This document shows positions 13,718 to 25,789 of a stretch of DNA of 64,000 nucleotides, piece after piece. Below the pieces are notes generated by a model. That model saw only the letters and a list, made by a program, of their open reading frames with translations, was not told the DNA's origin and did no database searches. The stretch is taken from positions 434,001 to 498,000 of the forward strand of contig JABWDB010000017.1 of the NCBI GenBank assembly GCA_019614645.1, given 5' to 3'. Source of the DNA: Stratiolaelaps scimitus. Its lineage: Eukaryota; Arthropoda; Arachnida; Mesostigmata; Laelapidae. A program made the position numbers and the translations under genes. Numbering within the stretch: position 1 is the stretch's first letter; every line of letters starts with the position of its first letter.

Positions 13718-14770
13718 CTCAACTTTGTGAACATCTGAGGAAGAAATCACTTCGAGCCTACTCTGCAATAATTGCGAGAGGCAATAATTGAGTATGTTAC
13801 AGATGAGAAGTTCAATAAAAGTTTTATGAACAGTGAACAAGTGGGCACGTTTTTATAGAGAAGGTTTACCTATTAATTTTTGAATACGTTTAGGGCGATG
13901 GAGGCTACGGATTCGAGAAAAAGCATTCATGCCGAATTGAGACTCAGAACGTGGAGAAAATTGAAGGACGAAACAGCGAAGACCCCAAAGACAAATTTCT
14001 TCATCTGTGGATTTCAAGTTGAACCCTTGTCCTGAGCGCTTTTGGACGAATCGGACCGAGTAGGTGAAAGCCTGCTAAATTAAGTATTTTGACCACTTGT
14101 GCCATTTTATATAATACTTGCGAGAGATAAATGCGTGCCCACCTGCACCCAACAATGAGAAAGGTTTTGGGTGCAAAAATCTCTCATCCATTCACTGAGA
14201 ACGACCTATCACTGAGTGTCCCGATTACCGTGTTGTCTTCTCGAGAACAATAAATCTCTTTCAATCTATGGAGAGCAGCTTATATCAGATGTGTCGTTTG
14301 ACTCGACCAGCAAGGAGACGCGATGCATCGTTTAAAGACATGTCATTTCCTCTACTGCGTCAATGTTCCTAGTCGCTATCCACATATCAACACTTCACTC
14401 GACATGTCAGCGCACATGCTTCATGATGAGCCTCGTGCGCACCTTGCGTTCAATGGTGTACTTGACTGAAACAACAACAAGTTGGTGTTAGAGATGTTGG
14501 TGTTAGCACATTTAGATAACTGTGCCATAGCAGGCAGCAATCTCATGCAGCATAGCAAGCTCAGGCAAACGGCATCTCAGCCGCAGTGTTGTTGAATCTC
14601 TCTGAAACCGCTCAACGGGAGTCGCCCCCGAGGTTTCCCTTTGTTACGAGTGTCTTGAGCAAGCATTTAATAACCCGGATCCGGCTCGACAATACCGATC
14701 TATCGCGGAGTAATTCCTGTATCGCCAAGCAGTGATATCTACAATATCAAGGACTTAGTTTGTCGTCACG

Positions 14771-15142
14771 ATGGATTCTACACAGCAATCTGTGTGTCCC
14801 ACCCCATGCTACACGTGCGGATATTGCTACGCAGTATTCGACAACAGGGAAATTTTGGTTGAACATAGAAAAGATCATCAAGGAGTCGAGAGGCCTTATA
14901 AATGCAAAACCTGCCAGAGTACGTTTGCCAATAGCGGCTCCCGCAAACGCCACGAAGATGATCACGACGGCAATAGGTCCGAATGCCCGTGGTGCCATAT
15001 GGTTTTCACTCGAACGATCTACCTGACAAATCACCTAAGGACCCATAGTCACGAGCGACGTTTCAAGTGCACCTACTGCCCCTACGCATGTAGACGTGAA
15101 GATGCACTTAGAATTCACATCCAGAACCATGTAGGAGAATAG
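14771..15142 (+). CDS. Small four-finger C2H2 zinc finger protein, likely truncated
   Basis: The 123-residue product carries four consecutive C2H2 fingers: CGYC...H-x4-H (about residues 16-36), CKTC...H-x4-H (45-65), CPWC...H-x3-H (72-92) and CTYC...H-x3-H (100-120). Each has 12 residues between the second Cys and first His. Linkers are short and TGEKP-like in places (ERPYKC). Such proteins are usually nuclear DNA-binding regulators; the target is unknown. The ATG is the first after an in-frame TAG at 14756. The stop looks accidental: right after residues VGE, deleting one T near 15140 would let a linker and further finger-like sequence continue in another frame. It may therefore be the front of a damaged longer gene or one exon of a spliced gene. 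The finger assignment is firm; whether it is expressed is unknown. Confidence 0.6.
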   Translation: MDSTQQSVCPTPCYTCGYCYAVFDNREILVEHRKDHQGVERPYKCKTCQSTFANSGSRKRHEDDHDGNRSECPWCHMVFTRTIYLTNHLRTHSHERRFKCTYCPYACRREDALRIHIQNHVGE

Positions 15143-15330
15143 ACTCAAAGGTGTGTGTGGATTCTGCGACGTCGTCAGCAATAGACCGTCGACTATCGCT
15201 CACGCGCAAAAGCGATTAGCAGTAGGTGTGGCTGTAGGTCATTCGTGATTACAATACAAGATTGCAATGTGACTGGTGCTGTGTAGAAACGGAGGCAAAG
15301 CTCAATCTGTCGCAATGCATAGATGGCATC
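15143..15330 (+). pseudogene. Decayed C2H2 fingers continuing the zinc finger gene
   Basis: Shifting by one base at the stop of the four-finger frame gives a linker-like stretch and then CGFCDVVSNRPSTIAH, a finger with 11 residues before its first His and no clear second His. A second shift further on (from 15250) gives CDWC, 12 residues, then Cys where the first His should be, four residues and a His. Two different frames and lost metal ligands suggest a decaying array, not introns. Boundaries are approximate. Confidence 0.4.
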
Positions 15331-16140
15331 CACTTGTCGCTGGTGCTATAATACATGTACATAGTCCGCATCATCCCAGCATTGTGTTAAATGAAGTCTT
15401 ACATCCATCTGTATATATATACATGTATATATTTGGACGATGTCTGCATAATCATACCGTATGCGACTGTTGGAAGTAGCTTCTTGCAGACAACCCTCCC
15501 CCCATACAGACACTAATTAATTTACTTCGGACTAAGGGAGACCTTTGGCCAGCAAAGCACGAAGATGAGACATCCATACAACGGGGTCATCCTGCCTCTT
15601 GCTGCATTCGAAGGGAGACAACGGTTTCAAGGCGCCGGTAGTACCCCTAAGCCATCCCTATGGACAAAACGAAAACGCTTCATCGAATTGCACCCATGCG
15701 ACGTTCAAATATTAACGCAAGTGTTGAAAATAAGCAGAATACTTCCATTGTTAATACGAGTCTTAACGCAAATTACCAATGATACTATACAAAATAGCGC
15801 TGCGATTTGTCGAATGCTCAACCTGTAGCCCAAAAACTACTGTGCTCCTATTTATGAATATTGACCAAAAACGTTTCTGTACTGCTGGCAGCAGATGATG
15901 AGAAACATTAGACTCGCTTGAAATTCGCTGATATATATATATATATATATATACAAGTGTGTATTTGTGCAGTGTCTAGTTTCGTAAAAATTTTCTTCAT
16001 AACATGAAAGCATAAGGCAACAAAACCAGCATGGGTTTGGCGGTCGTCGACAGTATTTCGTCCCCACTGTTAGGTGATTCACACTCTGTGAAATGCTATA
16101 TCGGATCCAGAAGACTCAACGTATGGATACCTATCTCTTA
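15331..16140. other. Spacer between the two zinc finger remnants
   Basis: About 0.8 kb with no supported gene. It contains a short interrupted TA tract near 15410-15432 and a clean (TA)n tract at 15931-15953. An 87-codon open frame at 15565-15828 has no recognisable features. Confidence 0.5.
15931..15953. repeat. (TA)n microsatellite
   Basis: Uninterrupted alternating AT tract of about 23 bases. Confidence 0.9.
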
Positions 16141-16142
16141 TC

Positions 16143-16390
16143 TCAGTATGCGAGAAAAATCAGCGTGTGTCGTAAACTACATAGTGCACAGGTGGCACTT
16201 GACAGCGTTCCTGACGTTATGGATCGCCTGGTGCATAATGAGTTTACTTTTCTCCGGGTACGAAGCAGAACATTGCGAGCATTGGTACAGACACTCCTTC
16301 GTATGGATTCGTATGTGTCTCGTCTTTGCGCTGGAGCGCACTGTGCAGGTGTTTGTGAACATCCCCACATCAGAGGGGATTGATATTGAA
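16143..16390 (-). pseudogene. C2H2 zinc finger remnant, opposite orientation
   Basis: The minus strand encodes one clean finger, CSQCSASYPEKSKLIMHQAIH (C-x2-C-x12-H-x3-H). It is preceded by HIRIHTKECLYQC, the end of another finger plus a linker, and followed by KCHLCTM and a TAG where a third finger should continue. The upstream finger has lost its spacing (only nine residues between a Cys and the first His). The piece lies about 1 kb from the plus-strand four-finger frame and points towards it. It is a relic of a second zinc finger gene or of a rearranged copy. The fingers differ in sequence from those at 14771-15142, so it is not a recent duplicate. Confidence 0.5.
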
Positions 16391-16560
16391 TCTTGAACTG
16401 GGGCTCAGCTAGTCGCGGGATTTGATGACCATCATCATCTAAATTAAATAGCAGGTGAAGACGCATTGCCTGTTAAAATTAAATGTATATCTGCACTTTA
16501 GTATTATTTAAAATACCAATACACAATCTCATCTTAATAAAACATGCCCGTGCCTGGCGC

Positions 16561-16581
16561 TATTATTATTATTATTATTAT
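16561..16581. repeat. (TAT)n microsatellite
   Basis: Seven tandem TAT/ATT units. Confidence 0.9.
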
Positions 16582-16703
16582 CTGCAATGTGCAACTGTAT
16601 CTATATCTGTTGACAGAATAAACTATTTTAATTGTGAAATCGTAATTGCACGACCAAATTGGTAATAATACACTCTTACTTTTACTCTATTTTTTAATCG
16701 AGA

Positions 16704-16745
16704 ACTTAAGCATTGTTAAAATTGCAGTTCCGGGAATAAACTGCA
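16704..16745 (+). repeat. Dispersed repeat with CTTAAGCATTG core
   Basis: ACTTAAGCATTGTTAAAATT followed by GCAGTTCC and GGGAATAAAC. It matches the copy at 45431-45496 closely over about 35 bases, so the two belong to one dispersed family. The family's 5' end is not delimited. Confidence 0.5.
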
Positions 16746-18646
16746 AATGTTAGGTTATATGTTAAATCGATCAGTGCACAGACAAATTTCCCAATGTATG
16801 CCTATATGCGTATAAACATTTTGACGGAAATTCCATATGAAACCGCTTGGATTGAGGTCAATGTGAAGTAGTCACGGCTAGATATCATCGTAGAACGTTA
16901 TTTATTCGATTACCTTTGAAGAACTCACATCTGTGCAAGATGCTATACATCACAGCCGGAGATATTAGGCAAAATCCGTAATGATTAATATTCATATATT
17001 GATCCTGTTTTGTATTCCGTCGTTTTGTATTGTATTTCACAGGCTTCACATATAAATTATATATTTTGCTTTCAGACGTTTCCCTGAATTGTATAGCGAG
17101 GTTACGATGCAATGGCTAGCATAGGTGCCGTTACCAAATGATCACCGCCTTCTCGTCAAGGAGAAAGCTGCGGTCTACGACAATTGTTAGAACGATTCGT
17201 CTATATCATAATGGGGCTATTGGTGTCTGTCACATAACGTGTGTCGTACGCAATTAAATGCATTGGAAGCGCCAACCATATACCTGCAAACCAACGTCAA
17301 CGACATATGTTCCAGCTGAGGATAACTTTCAGGCAGTTCAAGCAAATCGAGTGACGATACCCATTCTTCACATTGCTGATCCATCAAGCTCAAGAAAAGT
17401 ACCTCATTTTGATCAAAAGCTTTCTCCTTGCCCGTTCCGAAAAAGGGTCAGGGCTTCATCCTTTCAATTTCGTTGATGGAAAGCCTCCCCTGTCGTGCAA
17501 TTACATTATGAACATACGTTCGACACGTTTCTCTTGAGTTGTCCAAGTTCAAATTCGACGCCTGTCAGGTGAATCCATGGTGCTGTGGGTTGAATAGGAA
17601 CGAGAACAATAACTGAAATATGCGCCGATTTTAAACGGAAAGTTCTGAAATTCGCCGAACCGTTCAAACTCAATAACGCGAGCTCATAGCAGTGCACGCG
17701 CTGTCAATCACGATCATATTGTTGTCATGAGAGGTGCAGTACGCAGACGTGATTATCTTGACAATGCATCAGCAGGATCATTACGTCTGGTATTAGATCT
17801 ATTCTCTGGGCACAACTTGGATGTGCGGTTGCAATCGTATAATTATAAAATATTGTGCAATCATTTAGTCGTTTCATGGAATAAGTCCGAGAATAAGACT
17901 ATTACCAACATTCATCGTCATGGCAAACATGAAACTGCAGCACAAGTACACATTTTGTCAAAATGACCTAATCCCCTCACTCCGAATTTCTAGGCTTACG
18001 TTACGCATGTTGTATCCGTGAACGGCAAAATATGAACGGAAGTTCATATCCGATTGAAATCGATATAAATCACAGCCTAACCTCAAGTTACAGCAATTAC
18101 TACTATAATAATTGCCCGGATTGAATCAACCATTATTGTCAACTAATATCTACCTTATACGAAAATTCAGTTGTCCTATTTAAGGAGAATTTCCCCGAGT
18201 ACATCGCTGTATGCTCGATAGGCATGGGCAATATTTACAGATTGTTTTCATTGTCAATATATGCCACCACATAAAAGCTTCCGATATACAATGTTAACAG
18301 GATATATCACTTCCAAATTAGCGGCGTGCCATCGCGTCAGTCCGACATCCGTCAGGTTTAGAAGCCTGACCCTACCTGGCGAATTAATCCTTTAATTTAC
18401 GACTTGGGACACGTTCTTTTGGGGCTGAGATTTCGCGTAATTACGATCACGTAGGTTTCTTAGAAGGGCTATTGGTAAAGCATCCTAATGACTTGACCTT
18501 ATCTCATAATACCACGTGCATGCCATGGCAACTTTTCCACTAGCATTACTACGGAGAATGTCAGGAGGAAAAATCCACACCTCCCTGAGGTCAGCTACGG
18601 CAGCTTTTGAAACTGCGATACCCGGTCTAAGTGAACAATCTTATTT

Positions 18647-18691
18647 CATATTTTCAATGAACTCTGTCGGAAGATAACGCCGCTAATTCTC

Positions 18692-18770
<79 letters not shown>

Positions 18771-18810
18771 ATATAGGCGTTATGTTCCGACAGAGTTTAT
18801 TGAAAATATG
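18647..18810. repeat. 35-bp inverted repeats flanking a long (TA)n tract
   Basis: The left arm (18647-18681) and right arm (18776-18810) are reverse complements with about three mismatches in 35. They enclose a 73-bp (TA)n tract at 18695-18767, itself self-complementary. The whole 164 bp could form one nearly continuous hairpin or cruciform. Possible origins are a foldback-type or MITE-like insertion with an expanded TA core, or an inverted duplication around a microsatellite. No open frame is inside. Arms and lengths are read directly; the origin is inference. Confidence 0.8.
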
Positions 18811-18878
18811 CAATAATTAAAACTCAAACATCAATGTAATGATAAGTATAGATACAGAAGAACACAGCCAAGTAATAG

Positions 18879-18908
18879 TATATATATATATTTATATATA
18901 TATATATC
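18879..18908. repeat. (TA)n microsatellite
   Basis: TA tract interrupted once by TT, about 70 bases downstream of the large TA hairpin. Confidence 0.85.
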
Positions 18909-19629
18909 AGATACCTACCCAGCGTATGCAAGGCCACGTCAGATATATTGATGCAAGCCAAACTACTTATGATCATTACTTCTTCTACACACACATACAC
19001 CAAGCCAGGCACACATACCTCCTCCTTGGACGACGCAGAAGCCTTGATCTTTTATGTGTTTTTTAACCCGCGTGTCCGAGCGGATTCGTTCACATCGCCT
19101 GGGGTTCCTTTCACAGCAGCTGTATAGGGTTCACTGGGTTACATTGAATGGGCCCACCCGTCATTCGCTGTAGTCTCCTCGTGCCACGGGGTCTGGCGGC
19201 TTTCCATCAGGAGCTGTCACAACCATCTACCTACGTGGAATATCTAAGTCTCGTCATTCTTGATCGGTCCCAGGGTGGACAGAGAGTTTGCACAGGGGAT
19301 GTATCAACGCTCGTGTCACTACAGCATTCACCGTACTACTTTTTTCAGCTTTCCATATCACGCGTGTGGTGCAATTCGCCTCGCCTTGCTGATTCGACAC
19401 GACGGTGGCAGACTTTCCTTTCAGATAACTTCCCCACGGGAGTGTGTCTGGAAGACAACGGGAAAAATCAAGAAAGCAAAACAGACCTCTTAAGGGGGAA
19501 TTTAGCGGCGCACGAGGTTCGAGCAGACCCTCCTGATGGGCTGATCGCATAAGGATACCGTCAACATTTATCACGAACGAATATGGTATTCAATCAATTC
19601 GGAAGGTGTAGAAATCATCCTGTTCATAC

Positions 19630-19630
19630 A

Positions 19631-19725
<95 letters not shown>

Positions 19726-19727
19726 TA
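19630..19727. repeat. Long (TA)n microsatellite
   Basis: About 98 bases of nearly pure TA with single G and C interruptions. It is the longest TA tract in the window and lies just upstream of the broken coding-like region at 19840-20668. Confidence 0.9.
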
Positions 19728-19839
19728 ATAATTATGTTGTAGTGTTCATTTTCATACAGAGTAATGTAACTGTTTATATTTTTAAATTTGTCTCAAGCCG
19801 TTCTGTTATGGGTGCGCCGACAGCCAAATGGAATAATTT

Positions 19840-20668
19840 TTGCCGGCAATGTCTAGTCATTACTCTCTCCCCCTCCCAGCACAGCAGCTCGGCGAGATGG
19901 CGAATGTTTGCGATAGCGAGAACATTCGCCACAGACTTCATCAAGTGCATGTAGAATTTCAAGATCGCTATCGCACACAGCTGAAACCTGCAGGTTCGCC
20001 ATCGAAGTTGGCGAACGTGTCATATAGAGACAATCAAGGCTATGGCCGTACAACTTTCGTACGACGGTTATTGGCAGTAACCTCAGGAAAGTCCTCAGGC
20101 GTGTGCATCGAACCAAAGTGTGCTATTCAGCTGGCGATCTACCTATCTGCCCGCCTGCGCGTCAGTATGTCTACAGCCGCGGAGCGGCGAAGACCAAGCA
20201 GGCCCTGCTAACACGTATGCCCTACGTATGCCCAGCCGTGCTACGCGTTTGTCCAGGCATATGTCATTGCCGCATCGTACAGTACCGCTCAAGCGTCAAG
20301 GCATCCGCTTCAACATCCACGAAAAACAATTGCCTGCAGCCTACATGGGGCGCCCAATTGCCTTCGACTAAGACAACCTCAAACGCTGCGCGAAGGATGA
20401 CAAAGACCCTATCATCTTTGGAGACTCGACAGCCATCGAGGTCATTAAAGAAAATAATAGAACGCTCAATGAAATCGCACAACAATTCAGCGCAACATTC
20501 GTCCGTTACCATCGCAGAGTTAACGAGCTCGAATGAACCCTTAACCCAATTCCTGCACAGGCAACCCGCACAATCGTCTACATCTTCTGCGGGACCAACT
20601 CAACGGAATATAAAACTACACCGCAAAATTATGCATTCAATAAAACGAAACATCGGAATCCATATTAA
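19840..20668 (+). pseudogene. Unrecognised broken coding-like region
   Basis: The first part is an open frame at 19840-20211. A well-placed internal ATG at 19897 (GAGATGG context) starts a soluble, charged sequence ([19 protein letters not shown] at its start). From about 20200 the coding-like reading moves to the next frame. It then runs to a TAA at 20666 through two in-frame stops (TAA 20369, TGA 20534), keeping a natural-looking residue mix (for example IIFGDSTAIEVIKENNRTL). Roughly 250 codons in total are disrupted by one frameshift and two stops. I do not recognise the family: no zinc ligands, RT, transposase or membrane segments are visible. It could be a retrocopy, a decayed transposon protein or an endogenised viral gene. 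The coding character is my judgement by eye. Confidence 0.35.
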
Positions 20669-20934
20669 CCATACTCAATATTTAAATTAACCAACAGTAT
20701 ACCTACTTCGGAACTCCTCCTCGAAACTAAACAATAAACGCTGAGTGCCGCTCGCAATAAAAACTGTGTATTGTCCTTGCTAACATACAGCTCCTCCAAC
20801 ATCAATCTGTATAGACATCCACGGCATGCATCTAATCGCTTTCTTGTCAGCCTGTTGTGGTATATCTCCTTGCTGAATACTTTCCAAAACTGCCCCCTCC
20901 CCCACTTTCATAGCTCTAATAGCCCAAGCCTGTT

Positions 20935-20993
20935 TATATATATATATGTATTTATTTATAATAACATATAACCTATATATATATATATATATG
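20935..20993. repeat. (TA)n tracts separated by TTTATTTATAATAACATATA
   Basis: Two TA tracts (20935-20947 and 20974-20993) with AT-rich DNA between. The second is followed by GTTATATATA, complementary to the TAACATATA before it. Confidence 0.8.
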
Positions 20994-23900
20994 TTATATA
21001 TATTATGTGTGTTAGGAACAACCTTGATGGCATACCAGGCGCCACGTCAGCATGACCAATCGCCATTCGCTCGGGTTAGGGCTGTCAGGCGCACTCGTTG
21101 CACCCGACCAACACAGAAGTTACTCAGCTCTCTATAGTTAAGTGACGATATGTAAAGAAGAGACAAGTAGGCTGTACGTTGTGTATAAGACTGACGTTGA
21201 GTGGCTTGCAGCACTGGGGTTCCGGCTGACGACGAGACAACACGTTGGTGTGGTTTATATATATAATACTACTGAGTGACAATTATTTTTGGCTTGGATT
21301 GATTTATCGCTGAAGACTGCCATGATATCAAGTGTGATATTACAATAAGCTACACTGCTAAGCTTAATTTAGCTAATATTCTATGCCAGATGAAATATCG
21401 GGATCAGCAGCTCCTTTCCGTCGCTGTAGAAAGAGGCAATGCTGTCGCCTCCCTCGGGGGTGACCATAACGGTCTCAGCCTGACATCCTGTCCCCTCAGC
21501 CCAAATGCGTATCTAATTAGTGTCTATACTGAAAACACTAAGAGAATCTCGGGATCTACGTTGGTATAGAAAAGTTCAAGGACTTCGAGTCGGGCGTGTT
21601 CAAGCCCTGAACAAAAATAGCTTTCAGTCACAGTCTCGTACCTTTGACTTTGGCTAGTTACGATATACACGTATAGAATATATCGAGCTGTATAAAGGTA
21701 TATATAGCCCCTTGGAGATCCTAAAATCTACATAGATCAGGTGTGGGTCTTGTGGGGGCAGCACATACGATTTGATTATAAACTTGGCATCGTTGTAGTT
21801 TATTATCGATAACAAATATGCAAGACAAGTTGAACAAATAACACGAACGCATAGAAGTCACTACATATTGTCAAACGCTGCAGAGGAAATACAAAGCCTT
21901 TTGCTTGGACTGTGTATGTTTTTGCATTTGAACCGTCCTCCAGTTTCCCGAAGACGGATGGCAATGTAAAGCACTGTTGAACATGTTAGCTCGAATCTGA
22001 ATAGACAAAGGTCACTATATGAACGTCCTATGTCTTATACTCCATCACACGCATCCATACACAGAGGTAATTCGAACAATGTTTCCGTACATGCATTTCT
22101 GCCTCATGCTCCAGCTACATACACGCAAGAGAGTGGTGATCACAATAATTCGATGAAGGACAAAGACTTCATGCAGTAGTACATTATGTAAGAGAAAGCA
22201 CATCAGCATTGCCTCTCCTTTACATATATCATATATGTAAACCTGCAGAAGAGACTGGATAACTTTCCGTCAATGAGACGATTCACATTACGCTTGTGTC
22301 GTATCCCATTGATTCGCCATTTACTGAAATCGGTTGAGGGATTGATGTCGATTACATTGATCTGGCTTGCTCCATAGAAGTTGAAATCTTTCGATGTCAC
22401 GCCCAAACCTCTCCTCATAAGTTCGTGCTTGGGCAGTGTTATTTGCGGAAACGCTATATCTATCGATGCTTTCTTCTCTTTCTTCGTAATGTAATAAACC
22501 CTCCCCTGAGAGGTTCATGATTCCTTTTCTTTCTCTCTCCCTCGAACTCTCTATCGAGAAAGCTAACGCAGGCGAGAAGATCAGGAGGGGATCAAAAGAT
22601 GAACGACGATGAAGATCAGAAAAACAGGGAGACCCGTGAGTGTGCCTAGTTTTCTCAGTGGCCTACGTGTCTCCACGGAGGGACTCAAGAAGGGACCCGC
22701 CGGGACATAGCGGGAAAGCAACGTCAAACTTCCGTGGTCTGTGGAAGCATGATTTAATTTTGTCAAGGCAATTTGGTGTCGACCCAGTGCACTGAGCTTG
22801 AAGGGCTAGCAGCGGACATGGAGGTCAAGTCAAGTCAGCGCAATCCAACAGAGAGAGATCCTGTGGGGTGTAAAGAGATGATGGGGACCGGGAGGGAGGG
22901 GGTTTCTCTAGATTTTCCCTCTGCCCGCCAGCGCCAGCCAGCGTCCATCCAATGCCTCTGCTCAAACAGAGCGAACGCGCTCTTCCTGTGGAGCGACGGA
23001 CACAATCCTACCGTCTGATGAAACAGACAACCAATAAGGCGAAGGAACACATAGACTGAAAGCTTCCACGCTTAGAGACAACCTCAGATGGGACTGACCT
23101 CCTTCAATTGTTCGGTCAGCTTGCGAGAAGCTGGAAGGGAAAGCTTCACACCCCTTCCCGGAGTCTCGTCGGCAAAATATCATAATGCCCGGACAGAAGG
23201 ACGCGACTCGCTTTAGGAGAAGTGAGGCGCTTGCTTGGTTGTGTCGCCCGCTGTAGCATATATAGCAGGCGGCATCTGTATTAGAGGCTAGAATCGATGG
23301 CGAAATAAGCCGTAGTAAGGGTAGTAGAAGTACTAGTAAATACTGTGAAAGGCGATGAGACTTAATACATCGAACCCGCTGCATGTTCTAGAAACAGAGC
23401 GGGATAATAAGCATGGCGTCCATTTCTGTATTTCCAGACTGTTCCTGTTGAATGTTGGGAAAAAGGGATTTGGACTGCTTCGATTAATGTCGGTCGCTCG
23501 TTTCCTTCTCCGTGATCCGGGATTCTGGTCACAGGGTCGAATCAGAGTACGCTAAAGACGTGTGAGAGGGCTGTCGGTGGAAATCTGGTAGAGACTAGAG
23601 TATTGCCGCGGATGCCGTTGCTGGATCGAGCTCATCGCGTTGTATCGAGCAAAACAGAGGGAGTAGGGACTTCGTGTTTATTTTCTGCGTGTGTGCGCAA
23701 GAGGGAGAAGAGCAGCGGTACATCCCGACTATAAAATCGGTAAGTGGCATATTTGAAGTAGTCTCTCAGATTCTCTACTGATAAATCGGCTTCGATGTCG
23801 TTCAGCTGCCAAGCCAGTTTCCAATTTTACTACCAACTAACACCAGCTAACCACGTTATTGGCAATGTACGTTCAATAACAAACAGTACAGTTCAAATAA

Positions 23901-24157
23901 CATAAAACACAACGTGACAGAATGTTGGGTTCTGTAAATAGCATCGTAGCGTAAACGTAGTAACAAACGTAGGCAGTGAGAGAGATGTTGTCAAAGCCGT
24001 ATACAATAACTGCTGCCTATGCAGTGCAAGCTCAGCTATCATATACACATTTGTCTTGCATGCAGCAGCGTCTCCGTTGTGACTGAACGAACAGCTCGTC
24101 CAAACCTTGTGCAACTGTCACTCAGTAACTCGGTTCGGATCTTTTCTTCGCCTGGAA

Positions 24158-24234
24158 GTATAGTATATCAGCACATGTCAAACGTTTTGTCATGATATAG
24201 ATATCAGCACACTCGTATAGTATATCAGCACATG
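24158..24234. repeat. 20-bp direct repeats, period 57
   Basis: GTATAGTATATCAGCACATG occurs at 24158-24177 and exactly again at 24215-24234. A shorter variant (GATATAGATATCAGCACA) lies between, near 24194-24211. This looks like a small tandem duplication. Confidence 0.8.
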
Positions 24235-24784
24235 GACTTCCACTCCCAACCACATAGTGATCGAAAAAGGGCGCAATCGGAGAGATCATAATGGTTAGAG
24301 AATCGTGTCATACTGTATTACGCGTTATACCTTAGCGATGGATCGCTAAACGTGAGAAAATCAATGTCATTCGGTAATTGTGATTATCATAAATATTTTT
24401 TTCTAAATATACACTGTTTTCACAATATAATTAAAATCGAATTTTCTAGCCAGGAAACTTGACATGTGGCCCTCGCTATAGTTGCCCGCTTTGGAGGGAC
24501 AGTGAAAGCCGCAATAATCCGTATGCATAACCGTCCTCGACCATGTCCCGTTGATATAGGCTTCAAGAAGTGTTCGTATAGTTGGAGAAATTTTATGTTT
24601 TGTTATCGACTCGGGCGAGTTTCAGCAAAAAAAAGAATAAGCATCAACCGAACCTCACGACGCAATAACCACCGATCAAAACGACAAAGGAACAAAGGGC
24701 GATATCATGAACATGGAAATCAGAAGTTTGTCCATAAACCAATTCAAACTTGAGCGCAGTCTATCTGTCTATGCCCTTGGTCAA

Positions 24785-24786
<2 letters not shown>

Positions 24787-24843
<57 letters not shown>
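24787..24843. repeat. (TA)n microsatellite
   Basis: About 57 bases of TA with one G interruption. Confidence 0.9.
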
Positions 24844-25789
24844 CTATAGTAGCTCGCAGTCGTGTAGAGGATATTGTTTTTTCCCTGTAAACTGAACCTC
24901 GTCCGAACCCTCTTCGTGCCGTAGGGGCAATTGTATTATGCATAAAGCGTTGGCGTCTGCCTACCAAACATTTCATCGATCATTTTTGTTTTGCATAGAT
25001 AACAACTTCGTTGGCATTCGTGCGCACAGAACGGATATCTCGCCGATACCGATAGTGTACAAGTACCATCGTCGGTCCCGGAGTGAATATTCATTACGTA
25101 GTGGTAGCAACAAGAGCGGGGCCTGACTCTGTTGACAACTCCTCGAAGGCGTGTCCTGCTCTCTTGTTGCCACGATGCCCCTTACGTAGCTATGATTGTA
25201 TGTATGCCCCAGTGTACTCTCACAAATTGGATACTGTTGGCATGTTGATCTTTCTTTGTTAAACCCAACACAAGATTGTTTCGGCTATGCGAAATGATAA
25301 CTTACTCTGACAATGCACTCTGGTATCGTATCGACTCTCGTGTCGTCTCCGTTATAAATATGGTATATCCCATAGCCCCTCACATTCTGTACAGTTTCTA
25401 TAACACATAGCTGGCAGTGTTAATTTGCAAATGTCGTAACCAACAGCCTATGAGCGTGTGTCGTACAATACAAGTTTTCCTTCATTGTTGACCAAAACGC
25501 TGGTGGATTCTTGAATGGATGCGCTCGAACTATTAGGAGTGACTCCGAAAATTTATGGATGCTTTTATAAATGTTCTATGAGATGGGATGAACACTGGCC
25601 ATCACGCGGACAAGTCGTGACGGCCCCACGCGAATATTTATGGGCGCTGTGCGAGCCACCACAATTTGGCGGATAGTTTGTCCGCCTCGTAGATTATTTG
25701 TATGAATGTCAAATATTTATTTACAGCGTCATTTGCTTGTATTGTTTTGTAAATCAGTACTTATGCTGCCAGCTTTCCGAACCGGATTA

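Larger units (their letters stand above)
1..14640. other. Gene-free stretch, intergenic or intronic
   Basis: No reading frame here has recognisable domains or convincing coding character on either strand. The stretch contains (TA)n and (CA)n microsatellites, a TTG run, a tRNA-like SINE fragment near 315-376, SINE tail fragments near 1389-1430 and 13244-13306, and a 31-bp direct repeat at 12344-12405. Short open frames up to about 250 codons occur but look like chance openings. Exons of a spliced gene could be hidden, since splice sites cannot be called reliably by eye. Confidence 0.5.
16391..18646. other. Gene-free stretch
   Basis: AT-rich DNA without a supportable gene. It holds an (ATT)n tract at 16561-16581 and a dispersed repeat core at 16704-16745. 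A small GTCAGG/CCTGAC hairpin lies near 18350. Open frames here are under 80 codons. Confidence 0.5.

Noticed and set aside
19074..19150. Possible tRNA gene (TGTCCGAGCGG and later GGGTTCACTGGG)
   Set aside because: The A-box-like part resembles Leu/Ser tRNAs, but no acceptor stem or anticodon arm could be paired and the B-box is poor.
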